Shown here in pieces: positions 1 to 8,355 of a stretch of 43,718 nucleotides of DNA. A program made the translations under genes and the position numbers. The number at the start of each line of letters is the position of its first letter. Position 1 is the stretch's first letter. A model generated the notes under the pieces. The model was not told the origin of the DNA, ran no database searches, and saw only the letters and a list, made by a program, of their open reading frames with translations. The stretch spans positions 1 through 43,718 of the forward strand of contig JAZOBF010000053.1 in assembly GCA_045595845.1 (NCBI GenBank), in the 5' to 3' direction. The stretch comes from RGIG3009 sp045595845. GTDB lineage: Bacteria > Bacillota > Clostridia > Oscillospirales > Acutalibacteraceae.

Positions 1-148
1 TTCTCCGAATGTTGAACAAGGAGGAATGCATTTCTCATCGTCCAACAGCGGGATGCGACCGATAAACCGCAAGAAAACTCTTTTCGTCCGCACGGCAACT
101 CCCCGTCCGTACGGCACTTAACGCTCATCAGTCTACTCTGTTTATGGG
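1..148. other. Left edge, no gene recognised
   Basis: No convincing gene or terminator is visible between the window edge and the end of asnB. The stretch contains a short direct repeat: a 16-base unit starting CGTCCG at 85-100 recurs at 104-119 with two changes, a 19-base period. A 31-codon plus-strand frame beginning at 26 has a purine-rich AAGGAGG only one base before its ATG and no recognisable product, so I do not call it. Confidence 0.4.
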
Positions 149-2002
149 TTAATTGAGTACGAAAAACTGCTCGTACCAAAGGATAAAGGTGTAAATGGTC
201 CAGATCTTCTTCATGTTGTGCGATTTGCCTTGCTTGTGATCTTCCAACAGTTGCAAGATCGCGTCGGTGTTAAAGAACCGGTCCGCAATTTCGCCCGAGA
301 AGGCTGTTTTGACTCGCTCGTAATACGGTTCCTGCCGCAACCAATCATTAAGCGGCACGGGGAACCCTAATTTTTTCTTGTGAGCAGTACGCTCGGGCAA
401 TTGTCTGAGTGCGGCGGCACGAAGCGCCACCTTGGTGGTGTTTCCGTCGATACGGTATTTTGTCGGCAATGTCACCGCCAATTCCAGCATCTTTTTGTCC
501 AAAAACGGAACGCGTAATTCTAAAGAATTCGCCATACTCATGCGGTCAGCTTTTTGCAAGATGTCATATAACATCCAAGTCTGCATATCCACATACTGCA
601 GCTGTGTGGGCTCATCAAGGTGGGCAACCTTGTCAAAATGCGGTTTGGACCATTCAACCGGATCGCACGGCGTGCCGGGGTTCTTCAAAAACCTTTCCCG
701 CTCATCGCGCGTGAACACATAATTGGCACGCATAAAGCGCTCGTAAGGCAGCATCGCACCGCGAATGGCAAACCGCTTACCTTTTACGCTTTCCGGCAGA
801 CGACGGGCAATCCCCGCTACGCCCTTACGCAACAGGCGCGGGATACGGCTGTACTTATGGAAATGCCCACCCTCTAAATACATGGGGTATCCGCCGAAAA
901 GCTCGTCCGCGCCCTCACCGGAGAGTACGACTTTAACATACTTTGCGGCATTTTCTGCGAGAAAATAGAGCGGCACTTCCGACGGATTCGGCAACGGCTC
1001 ATCCATGAAATACTGAATTTTGCCCGCCATGTCAAAATACTGCTGTGCCGACACCTTATTGGAGATGTTCTCCACCCGAATCTCTTTCGAGAACGCTTGC
1101 GCGTACGGCAACTCGCTGTACTGTTCTTCCTCGTAACCGACCGAAAAAGTCTTGACGGCGGAAGCTACTTTTGATACCTCACGCACTACATAGCTGGAAT
1201 CCACACCACTGGATAAGAAACACCCGACCTCCACATCACTGATCTGATGGACGGCAACGGATTCCACAAATTCATCGGTAATGCGTTGTTCCCACTCCTC
1301 TTTTGACACGGTGGTGTCGGCTTTAAAATAATCCGCCACATCATAATATTTATGAATTGACAACTTACCGTCCTGCCACTCAAAATATTCGCCGTTTAGA
1401 AGCTTGTACACATTCTTAAAGAAGGTTTCCCGCATCGGCAGATACTCATAGCACAACCAATCGGGCAGTTTGCTCTCGTCCAGTTCTTTGATAAAATCGG
1501 GATGCGATAAAAAGGATTTGATTTCCGAACCGAAGAAGAAATCCGTGCCGCGCTGATAGTAGTAAAAGGGTTTAATTCCGAAGATATCGCGGGCACCGAA
1601 CATTTTTTTTGCCGCGCGGTCCCAAATCACGAACGCAAACATTCCGCGAAGGCGGTCAAGCAAGTTGGCGCCCCATTCCTCATACCCGTGCAACAGCACT
1701 TCGGAATCGGTTCGTGTTTTAAAAGCGTGACCGGCGGCAAGCAATTGTTCGCGCAGTTCGCGATAGTTATAAATCTCGCCGTTGAACACCAGCACCTTAG
1801 TACCGTCTTCGTTCTGAATAGGCTGACTGCCGCCCTCTAAGTCGATGATGGATAAACGACGGAAGCCGAGGGCCATGTCGTCATCAATATAATAATCCGC
1901 TTGGTCGGGGCCGCGATGAACAATGCGGTCTGCCATCGCCTCAATGACCGCACGGCGGTCACCGCCGTAACCGTTAACAAAATAACCGGCAAAGCCGCAC
2001 AT
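149..2002 (-). CDS. asnB: Asparagine synthase (glutamine-hydrolysing) type amidotransferase
   Basis: This 617-residue protein has the two-domain layout of AsnB. The N-terminal glutamine amidotransferase (class II, about residues 2-190) starts MCGFAGY, so Cys2 is the nucleophile after Met removal; HRGPD and FNGEIYN are further motifs of this domain. The synthetase domain follows, with the ATP pyrophosphatase loop SSGVDSS near residue 265 and GEGADELFGGY near 365. Known family members make asparagine from aspartate, ATP and glutamine, but some Firmicutes AsnB proteins amidate meso-diaminopimelate in peptidoglycan precursors, and others amidate sugar acids. It starts 19 bases after an ATP-grasp ligase gene, with AGGA before the ATG, which suggests a joint role. 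The family is certain; the substrate is not. Confidence 0.9.
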   Translation of the reverse strand: MCGFAGYFVNGYGGDRRAVIEAMADRIVHRGPDQADYYIDDDMALGFRRLSIIDLEGGSQPIQNEDGTKVLVFNGEIYNYRELREQLLAAGHAFKTRTDSEVLLHGYEEWGANLLDRLRGMFAFVIWDRAAKKMFGARDIFGIKPFYYYQRGTDFFFGSEIKSFLSHPDFIKELDESKLPDWLCYEYLPMRETFFKNVYKLLNGEYFEWQDGKLSIHKYYDVADYFKADTTVSKEEWEQRITDEFVESVAVHQISDVEVGCFLSSGVDSSYVVREVSKVASAVKTFSVGYEEEQYSELPYAQAFSKEIRVENISNKVSAQQYFDMAGKIQYFMDEPLPNPSEVPLYFLAENAAKYVKVVLSGEGADELFGGYPMYLEGGHFHKYSRIPRLLRKGVAGIARRLPESVKGKRFAIRGAMLPYERFMRANYVFTRDERERFLKNPGTPCDPVEWSKPHFDKVAHLDEPTQLQYVDMQTWMLYDILQKADRMSMANSLELRVPFLDKKMLELAVTLPTKYRIDGNTTKVALRAAALRQLPERTAHKKKLGFPVPLNDWLRQEPYYERVKTAFSGEIADRFFNTDAILQLLEDHKQGKSHNMKKIWTIYTFILWYEQFFVLN

Positions 2003-2021
2003 GTTTCCTCGCTCCCCGTTT

Positions 2022-3251
2022 TTAGTCTTTCAATGCTTTGTTTCCAAAATATCGTGTGTATTTTTTAAAGTAACCGGCCTGATTTTTTTGAAAATACAGC
2101 CACCGTTTAAAGTTGCGGTCTTTCTTATAGTACAGCGAGTTACACATCTTGCCGCGTCGAATCAAGTCTTTGGCTTTCGCTTTCAGATCGGGATCGCTGA
2201 CATATTCGAAGATCAAGGCTTTCGGAATGATGGTCCACAGCGTCTCACCGTCCGCCATGGTAAATTCGGCGGGCTTGTCCAGCAACACATCGTCCACCAG
2301 ATACCGTGCCAAATTGTGTCCCTGCGCCGTCACGACAAAACTGCTGCGCCCTTGACGGGGATTGAGTTCGAAAACTTTATACTGCCCGTCGCGACTGTCA
2401 AATTTAAAATCGAAGTTGGCAAACCCCTTGTATCCGATATCCTCCAAGAAAGTTTTCATCTGCCGTGCCAATTGACGGTCTTCAGTGGGAATAAGCGCCG
2501 CATAGCTGCCGATTCCCTCCGGAGAATGTTCTTCAAGTAACGCTTGCGACAAGGCAATCAGCCGCACTTTACCGTCTTTACCGCAATAGCAATTCATGAC
2601 GCGCATATGACTGTCGTCACCCGGAATATACTCCTGAATAATCAGATGGTCTTGGTAAGAAGACGCATAAATAGCGGCTAAGATGGCATCAAATTCTTCG
2701 CGGGTTTCTGCCACAAACACCTTTTTCTTGTGCGGGAAGTGACAATTCCAGTATGCCACACTGTTGGACGGCTTAATAACAACCGGAAACGCAAACGGCA
2801 ACTCCACCGTCTGATAGTTGTTGACCGTCACCGTGGTGGTCTTCGGGAACGAAAATCCGTGTTGTTCACACAAGGCGTAAAAGGTTTCTTTTGTACTCAG
2901 TTGCATGAGCAGCGGCTCGTCAATGCAGACAAATTTATAATAGTCACGCAAGGCGTCTTGGTTGCGCGAAAGCAATTTAATATAATTGTCGCCGCACGGC
3001 ACAAGCAATAAGGTAACATCTTTCGGATACCGTGCCGCAAAATCAATCAGCGTCTTGCAAAAGACCTCATCCTCTTCGATACGCGGCTCGACAACCTCTA
3101 CCGTAACAATCCGACTGTTGGAAGTTGCACCGAGACGCCCCTTTCCGATGGCAACGGAACAAATACCGTATGCCTCATGGAAAGAGCGCGCCATACCGTA
3201 TACATTGACATCACTGCCGAGTAAAACCGGAACAAAGCCGTGTTGTGCCAT
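2022..3251 (-). CDS. ATP-grasp carboxylate-amine ligase, D-aspartate-ligase-like
   Basis: This 409-residue protein resembles the ATP-grasp carboxylate-amine ligases, the group that includes enterococcal D-aspartate ligase, which adds D-Asp to a peptidoglycan precursor. The N-terminal preATP-grasp part starts PVLLGSDVNVYGMARSFHEA. The ATP-binding lysine segment PVVIKPS lies near residue 150, LIIQEYIPGDD near 205, and the metal-binding end is ELNPRQGRSS near 310. It follows guaB by 27 bases and precedes asnB by 19, with AAGGTG before the ATG. The reaction should be ATP-dependent amide or peptide bond formation through an acyl phosphate. The acceptor is unknown: the ddh gene in this window suggests a diaminopimelate-type wall, whereas classic D-Asp ligase acts on lysine-type precursors. 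Confidence 0.75.
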   Translation of the reverse strand: MAQHGFVPVLLGSDVNVYGMARSFHEAYGICSVAIGKGRLGATSNSRIVTVEVVEPRIEEDEVFCKTLIDFAARYPKDVTLLLVPCGDNYIKLLSRNQDALRDYYKFVCIDEPLLMQLSTKETFYALCEQHGFSFPKTTTVTVNNYQTVELPFAFPVVIKPSNSVAYWNCHFPHKKKVFVAETREEFDAILAAIYASSYQDHLIIQEYIPGDDSHMRVMNCYCGKDGKVRLIALSQALLEEHSPEGIGSYAALIPTEDRQLARQMKTFLEDIGYKGFANFDFKFDSRDGQYKVFELNPRQGRSSFVVTAQGHNLARYLVDDVLLDKPAEFTMADGETLWTIIPKALIFEYVSDPDLKAKAKDLIRRGKMCNSLYYKKDRNFKRWLYFQKNQAGYFKKYTRYFGNKALKD

Positions 3252-3278
3252 TCAAAACACCTTCTTTGCAGTTGCGAA

Positions 3279-4751
3279 TTAGGAACCTGTCGAATAGTTG
3301 GGCGCTTCTTTGGTAATGGAAATATCATGCGGATGGCTCTCGCGCAAACCCGCACCCGTAATACGAATGAATTGCCCCTTTTCTTGCAATTCGAAAATGG
3401 TGTGGCATCCGCAATAACCCATGCCGGCGCGGAGTCCGCCCATCAACTGATACACGGTATCGGACAGGGGCCCCTTGTACGGTACACGGCCCTCAACACC
3501 TTCCGGAACAAGCTTTTTGTTGTTCTCTTGGAAATACCGGTCGCTACTGCCTTTCGCCATCGCGCCCAGACTGCCCATGCCGCGGTACACTTTGAACTGA
3601 CGGCCCTGATACAGCTCGGTCTCACCGGGGGATTCTTCACAACCGGCGACCAAGGAACCCACCATCATGACATTGGCACCGGCGGCAATCGCCTTAACCA
3701 GGTCACCGGAATATTTCAGTCCGCCGTCTGCGATAACCGGAACACCGTATTTCGCGGCCGCACAAGCGACATCGTACACCGCGGTAATCTGCGGCACACC
3801 GATACCCGCAACCACACGGGTGGTGCAAATGGAACCGGGACCGATGCCGACTTTAACCGCATCCGCACCCGCGTCAATCATGGCTTCCGCTGCGGCCGCA
3901 GTCGCAATATTACCCGCGATAAGTGACACCTGCGGGAACGCCGCCTTGACCTTCTTAATACAATTTAAAATATTGTGGCTGTGGCCGTGTGCAGAATCCA
4001 GCACCAGCACATCAACCTGCGCTTTGACCAGCTCTGCCGCACGCTCTAACACATTAGCGGTCGTGCCGATGGCCGCCGCGCAAAGCAGGCGTCCTGCCGC
4101 ATCGCGCGCGGAATTCGGATATTTGACAGCTTTTTCAATATCTTTGATGGTAACAAGGCCCTTGAGCATACCCTTATCATCCACGATAGGCAGCTTTTCA
4201 ATACGATGCTGACGCAGAATTTCCTGTGCCTGCTCCATGGTGGTGCCGACAGGTGCCGTTACCAAATTTTCCTTGGTCATGACCTCTTCAATGCGCTGCG
4301 AGAAATCGGTCAAAAACCGCATATCGCGGTTGGTTAAAATGCCCACGAGTTTGCCGTCACGGCAGATCGGCACACCGGAAATGCGGTATTTGCCCATCAA
4401 TTCGTTAGCATCCTCCACCAAATGATCGGGAGAGAGAAAGAACGGATTGACAATAACGCCGTTCTCCGAGCGTTTTACGCGGTCGACCTGGTCCGCCTGT
4501 GCTTCAATATCCATGTTTTTATGAATGACACCGATACCGCCCTCACGCGCAATCGCAATCGCCATACGCGCCTCGGTAACCGTATCCATTGCGGCGGTCA
4601 TAAGGGGGGTGTTGAGTGTAACCGTTTTGGTCAGTTTGGTGGTCAGTTTTACATCGGCAGGCAACACATCCGACTCTGCGGGGATGAGCAACACATCGTC
4701 GAAGGTCAACCCCTCCTTTAAAAACTTTTCGCCGGCATTCAGATTTACCAT
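3279..4751 (-). CDS. guaB: Inosine-5'-monophosphate dehydrogenase
   Basis: The protein converts IMP to XMP with NAD+, the committed step of GTP synthesis. The 490 residues match the family length. They begin with the catalytic barrel start GLTFDDVLLIPAES, followed by two CBS domains (about residues 95-205), the NAD-binding DSAHGHS, the active-site loop GIGPGSICTTR with catalytic Cys, and the flap region YRGMGSLGAM. The open frame runs 125 codons further upstream, but that stretch lies over lepA in another frame and has no family resemblance. The start at 4751 has a strong AGAAGGAGAG site and sits 16 bases after lepA, so it is chosen. Co-transcription with lepA is likely. Confidence 0.97.
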   Translation of the reverse strand: MVNLNAGEKFLKEGLTFDDVLLIPAESDVLPADVKLTTKLTKTVTLNTPLMTAAMDTVTEARMAIAIAREGGIGVIHKNMDIEAQADQVDRVKRSENGVIVNPFFLSPDHLVEDANELMGKYRISGVPICRDGKLVGILTNRDMRFLTDFSQRIEEVMTKENLVTAPVGTTMEQAQEILRQHRIEKLPIVDDKGMLKGLVTIKDIEKAVKYPNSARDAAGRLLCAAAIGTTANVLERAAELVKAQVDVLVLDSAHGHSHNILNCIKKVKAAFPQVSLIAGNIATAAAAEAMIDAGADAVKVGIGPGSICTTRVVAGIGVPQITAVYDVACAAAKYGVPVIADGGLKYSGDLVKAIAAGANVMMVGSLVAGCEESPGETELYQGRQFKVYRGMGSLGAMAKGSSDRYFQENNKKLVPEGVEGRVPYKGPLSDTVYQLMGGLRAGMGYCGCHTIFELQEKGQFIRITGAGLRESHPHDISITKEAPNYSTGS

Positions 4752-4767
4752 ACTTTTCTCTCCTTCT

Positions 4768-6582
4768 TTATTCGTCGTCACTGAGTTTGAGCACCGCCAT
4801 GAACGCTTCCTGCGGCACCTCAACGCTTCCCAATTGACGCATTCGTTTCTTGCCTTCTTTTTGTTTCTCCAACAATTTCTTTTTGCGGGTGATGTCACCG
4901 CCGTAACACTTCGCGAGCACATCCTTTCGCATGGCGCGCACGGTTTCACGGGCGATGATTTTCCCGCCGATTGCCGCTTGAATCGGCACCTCAAACAGCT
5001 GGCGCGGAATGTTGTCCCGTAATTTTTCACACATCCGTCTGCCGCGCGCATACGCGTTTCCGGCAAACACGATGAACGACAACGCATCCACCACATCCCC
5101 GTTGAGCAAAATGTCCAGTTTGACAAGCTCGGATTTGCGATACCCTTTTAACTCATAATCAAAACTGGCATACCCTTTGGTACGGGATTTGAGTGCATCA
5201 AAGAAATCGTACACGATTTCGTTGAGCGGCAACTCGTAATGAATATCCACGCGCGTCTGATCCAAATATTTCATATCGTGGAAAACACCGCGACGCTGTT
5301 GACACAATTCCATGATGTTGCCGACATATTCGGTAGGCGATAAAATATGTGCCTCGGCAATCGGCTCCTCCGCAAACGCAATGTTAGCGGGATCGGGATA
5401 GTTGGTAGGATTATCAATGTGCTCCACCGTACCGTCCGTACGGGTGATATGATAGATAACGCTGGGGGCCGTGGTGATAAGATCTAAATCATATTCACGC
5501 TCCAGCCGCTCTTGGATAATCTCCATGTGCAGCAGTCCCAAAAATCCGCAACGGAATCCAAAACCGAGCGCCACCGAAGTTTCGGGTTCAAATGTCAATG
5601 ACGCATCGTTTAGCTGTAACCGTTCAAGCGCCTCGCGCAAGTCTTGATAATGCGCGCCGTCAGCGGGAAACACACCGCAAAACACCATGGGATTTACTTT
5701 GCGATAGCCGGGCAACGGCTCTGCCGCGGGTTGATTTGCCAATGTTACGGTATCGCCGACGCGGGCATCATGCACCGTCTTGATGGAAGCGGCAATATAC
5801 CCAACCTGCCCCGCATGAAGCGAACCGCACGGCTCGAGTGCACCCGCACGCATGATACCGACTTCCACCACATCAAAGGTGGCACCCGTCGCCATCATGC
5901 GAATGGTATCCCCGACTTTTACCGTACCCTCCTTAACACGGATGTATACGATAACACCTTTATAGCTGTCATAATAGCTGTCAAAGATAGGCGCCTGCAA
6001 CGGCGTATCTTCCTCCCCTGTCGGGGCGGGAATCTTTTGCACAATCGCTTCCAATACATCTTCGATGTTGGTACCCATCTTCGCGGAAATCAGCGGTGCT
6101 TCGGAAGCATCAATGCCGATAATATCTTCAATTTCGGCACGCACTTCTTCGGGCCGTGCCGACGGTAAATCGATTTTATTGATGACCGGCACGATTTCCA
6201 AACCATGTTCTACCGCCAGATATGTATTGGCTAATGTCTGTGCCTCAATCCCCTGTGACGCGTCCACAATAAGAATCGCGCCCTCGCACGCAGCAAGCGA
6301 GCGGGATACCTCATAGTTAAAGTCCACATGGCCGGGGGTGTCGATCAAGTTAAAAATATAGGTCTCGCCATCCTTGGCATCGTACGATACGGTAACCGCA
6401 TGCGCTTTGATGGTAATCCCGCGTTCACGTTCCAAATCCATGCTGTCGAGCAGTTGGTTTTCCATATCGCGAAGCGCAACAGCACGCGTTTTTTCCAGAA
6501 TACGGTCGGCGAGCGTGGACTTGCCGTGGTCAATATGAGCGATGATACAAAAATTGCGGATATGTTCACGCGAAACCGCCAT
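4768..6582 (-). CDS. lepA: Elongation factor 4 (back-translocating GTPase)
   Basis: LepA/EF4 is a ribosome-associated GTPase. The 604-residue protein has the G domain with AHIDHGKST (G1), DTPGH (G3) and NKID (G4) in the first 140 residues, the beta-barrel domain II, EF-G-like domains III and V, and the LepA-specific C-terminal region ending near LSDDE. The open frame extends 21 codons further, but MAVSREHIRNF at 6582 is the family start and follows AAGGGGAACGGAAG, so it is used. The gene lies 16 bases after the helicase gene and 16 before guaB, consistent with one transcript. Confidence 0.97.
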   Translation of the reverse strand: MAVSREHIRNFCIIAHIDHGKSTLADRILEKTRAVALRDMENQLLDSMDLERERGITIKAHAVTVSYDAKDGETYIFNLIDTPGHVDFNYEVSRSLAACEGAILIVDASQGIEAQTLANTYLAVEHGLEIVPVINKIDLPSARPEEVRAEIEDIIGIDASEAPLISAKMGTNIEDVLEAIVQKIPAPTGEEDTPLQAPIFDSYYDSYKGVIVYIRVKEGTVKVGDTIRMMATGATFDVVEVGIMRAGALEPCGSLHAGQVGYIAASIKTVHDARVGDTVTLANQPAAEPLPGYRKVNPMVFCGVFPADGAHYQDLREALERLQLNDASLTFEPETSVALGFGFRCGFLGLLHMEIIQERLEREYDLDLITTAPSVIYHITRTDGTVEHIDNPTNYPDPANIAFAEEPIAEAHILSPTEYVGNIMELCQQRRGVFHDMKYLDQTRVDIHYELPLNEIVYDFFDALKSRTKGYASFDYELKGYRKSELVKLDILLNGDVVDALSFIVFAGNAYARGRRMCEKLRDNIPRQLFEVPIQAAIGGKIIARETVRAMRKDVLAKCYGGDITRKKKLLEKQKEGKKRMRQLGSVEVPQEAFMAVLKLSDDE

Positions 6583-6598
6583 CTTCCGTTCCCCTTTC

Positions 6599-7759
6599 TT
6601 ACAATGCCGTACCGTCGGCGCGGCGCGGCACTCCGTCTTCTCCAATCACGATATCCTCAATATCCGAGCGGGTATATTTGCGAATATCCCGCATACGGAA
6701 CTGATCGGCAGCGGTCGTAAAGGTAACCGCCATACCATGTCGCTTGGCACGGCCTGTCCGCCCGATGCGGTGCAGATAATACTCGTTTTCGTCGGGAATA
6801 TCATAATTAAACACGGCTTCCACATCGTCCACATCAATGCCGCGCGCAGCGACATCCGTCGCCACCAAGATTTCAAATTTGCCTTTACGGAAACCCTCCA
6901 TGACACGGTTACGCTGCCCTTGGGGAATATCTCCGTGTAAGCAATCCACCGAAAGAGACCGTTTTTGCAACTGTTTATTCAGCCAAGCGACGGTGCTTTT
7001 GCGATTGCAAAAAATCATCGCCCGATGCAAATCCAAGTGTTTCGCGATGGCGGTAATCGCCTCAATACGCTCGCTTTCTGCCGCCTCAATGGCATACTGT
7101 GTAATCCGCGGACGGGCATCGCCTTCCGCTTCTACGGTAATTTCCACCGCATCACGCTGATATTCCCATGCCACATTCATCACTTCGCGAGAAATGGTGG
7201 CACTGAACAGGACCACCTGCGTATCGCCCGGTGTAGCGTTGATAATTTTTCTCACATCGCGGATAAACCCCATTTTGAGCATCTCATCCGCTTCGTCAAG
7301 CACCACCGTGTAGACATTCCCGAGCCACACCGATCCGCGATTGATATGGTCAAGCAACCGTCCCGGTGTCGCCACCACAACGGTTGGTTTTTTCTTGAGT
7401 GCCGTCAATTGGCGGTTAATGGGCTGACCGCCGTACAACGCCACAATCCGAATATCCGGCATGAACATCGCCAGTTGTTGCAGATCGTCGGTGATTTGAA
7501 TGCACAGTTCTCTTGTGGGGCACACTACCACTGCTTGAATATCCCGACAATCCGGACGATAACATTCCAAAAGCGGAATACCGAACGAACAGGTTTTGCC
7601 GGTCCCGGTCGGTGCTTTGGCAATCACATCGCGCCCTTCCAGCATCGGCATAATCGCCTGTTGCTGAATCGGGGTGGGTTCCGAAAACCCCATTTTTCCC
7701 AATGCCTGCATCAATTCGGGACGCAGTTCAAATTTTTCGAAACCCCTTACCTGTGCCAT
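6599..7759 (-). CDS. cshA: DEAD-box ATP-dependent RNA helicase (CshA type)
   Basis: This is an RNA helicase of the cold-shock/degradosome DEAD-box group. In order: Q motif PTPIQQQA (about 28-35), Walker A APTGTGKT, PTRELCIQ, DEAD box VVLDEADEML, SAT motif FSATIS, the second RecA domain with ATDVAARGIDV, and HRIGRTGRA. At 386 residues it is a core-only enzyme without the long basic C-terminal tail seen in many CshA proteins; the end is DGTAL. It is the first gene of a five-gene minus-strand run and has its own promoter upstream. The subgroup name is a best guess; the enzyme class is certain. Confidence 0.88.
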   Translation of the reverse strand: MAQVRGFEKFELRPELMQALGKMGFSEPTPIQQQAIMPMLEGRDVIAKAPTGTGKTCSFGIPLLECYRPDCRDIQAVVVCPTRELCIQITDDLQQLAMFMPDIRIVALYGGQPINRQLTALKKKPTVVVATPGRLLDHINRGSVWLGNVYTVVLDEADEMLKMGFIRDVRKIINATPGDTQVVLFSATISREVMNVAWEYQRDAVEITVEAEGDARPRITQYAIEAAESERIEAITAIAKHLDLHRAMIFCNRKSTVAWLNKQLQKRSLSVDCLHGDIPQGQRNRVMEGFRKGKFEILVATDVAARGIDVDDVEAVFNYDIPDENEYYLHRIGRTGRAKRHGMAVTFTTAADQFRMRDIRKYTRSDIEDIVIGEDGVPRRADGTAL

Positions 7760-7800
7760 GACCGCCGAAACCTCCGCTAATACTGGTGTATATTTAAATT

Positions 7801-7829
7801 AGTATAGCACAAGTTTCTAAGCAGGGCAA
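7801..7829 (-). promoter_or_regulatory. Sigma-A-type promoter for the helicase-lepA-guaB run
   Basis: On the minus strand TTGCCC (7824-7829) and TATACT (7801-7806) are separated by exactly 17 bases, about 40 bases before the helicase start codon. The leader is short and shows no riboswitch-like structure. Confidence 0.65.
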
Positions 7830-7851
7830 GTAAAAACTTTGAAAAAACACA

Positions 7852-8184
7852 TCAACTGGTGTAATTATCAATCAAGGCGGCAAGCATCTCTTCACCGTCA
7901 ATCACAATACCCGCTCGCAGGCGCTGTTGTTCTTCTTCCGGCAATGCGGCAACCGTCACTTCATATACCTCGATGGGCTCATCGGCATTTTCTTCGAATA
8001 AAGCAATTTGTCCGTTCCATTCACGCAAAACTTGCTGCGTCACCTGCTTGACGGGCGTGTCATCCGGTTTGGGTTCTTGCGGCAACAGAACACTCACCCA
8101 GGCGGCAATCCCAATTAACACAAGACAAACCATCACGACAGGTACCAACCGTCGTTGGTTGTCAATGTGTGTTTTGTTTGACAT
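7852..8184 (-). CDS. BofC-like membrane-anchored protein
   Basis: This 110-residue protein has a short cytoplasmic N-terminus, one membrane segment at about residues 12-34 (LVPVVMVCLVLIGIAAWVSV) and an outside domain of about 55 residues containing REWNGQIALFEE and ending ALIDNYTS. That domain resembles the BofC C-terminal domain found in many Firmicutes proteins; BofC itself controls a sporulation protease in Bacillus. The start at 8184 has AAGGGGGA eight bases upstream, whereas the longer frame from 8241 lacks a good site. It is divergent from the PBP gene and lies on the same strand as cshA, 92 bases upstream of it. Function in this organism is not shown. Confidence 0.62.
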   Translation of the reverse strand: MSNKTHIDNQRRLVPVVMVCLVLIGIAAWVSVLLPQEPKPDDTPVKQVTQQVLREWNGQIALFEENADEPIEVYEVTVAALPEEEQQRLRAGIVIDGEEMLAALIDNYTS

Positions 8185-8252
8185 ATCGTATCCCCCTTTT
8201 ACTCGGTAATAGTTTGAGACAAATCGAGGGACGCTATGCAATCTTTACAATT

Positions 8253-8291
8253 TTGACATTTGACAATTTCGCGTATGTACTATAATATAAT
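8253..8291 (+). promoter_or_regulatory. Promoter region of the PBP gene
   Basis: Two overlapping -35-like TTGACA hexamers (8253-8258 and 8260-8265) precede two overlapping TATAAT hexamers (8281-8286 and 8286-8291). The possible spacers are 15, 20 and 22 bases, none ideal, so the exact pairing is unclear. Confidence 0.45.
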
Positions 8292-8355
8292 AGTACTTTG
8301 TTGAAATACTCGCGTTATACGCTTTTTGTGCATTGAACAAAAGGAGGCTGCTGTT

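Noticed and set aside
26..121. 31-codon plus-strand frame after AAGGAGG at the left edge
   Set aside because: Only one base separates the site from the ATG, the product has no recognisable feature, and it lies just downstream of minus-strand asnB.
3240..4721. Several plus-strand frames opposite guaB
   Set aside because: They shadow a conserved enzyme gene and show no recognisable domains.
4752..5126. 125-codon N-terminal extension of the guaB frame, which would look like a fusion protein
   Set aside because: The extension lies over the well-conserved lepA 3' part in another frame, is unusually rich in Arg, Cys and Trp, and a strong ribosome site marks the normal guaB start.
6965..7780. Long plus-strand frame of 271 codons opposite the helicase gene
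   Set aside because: It mirrors codon structure of a clearly conserved gene, is rich in His, Arg and Asn as expected of an antisense shadow, and has no ribosome site or family resemblance.
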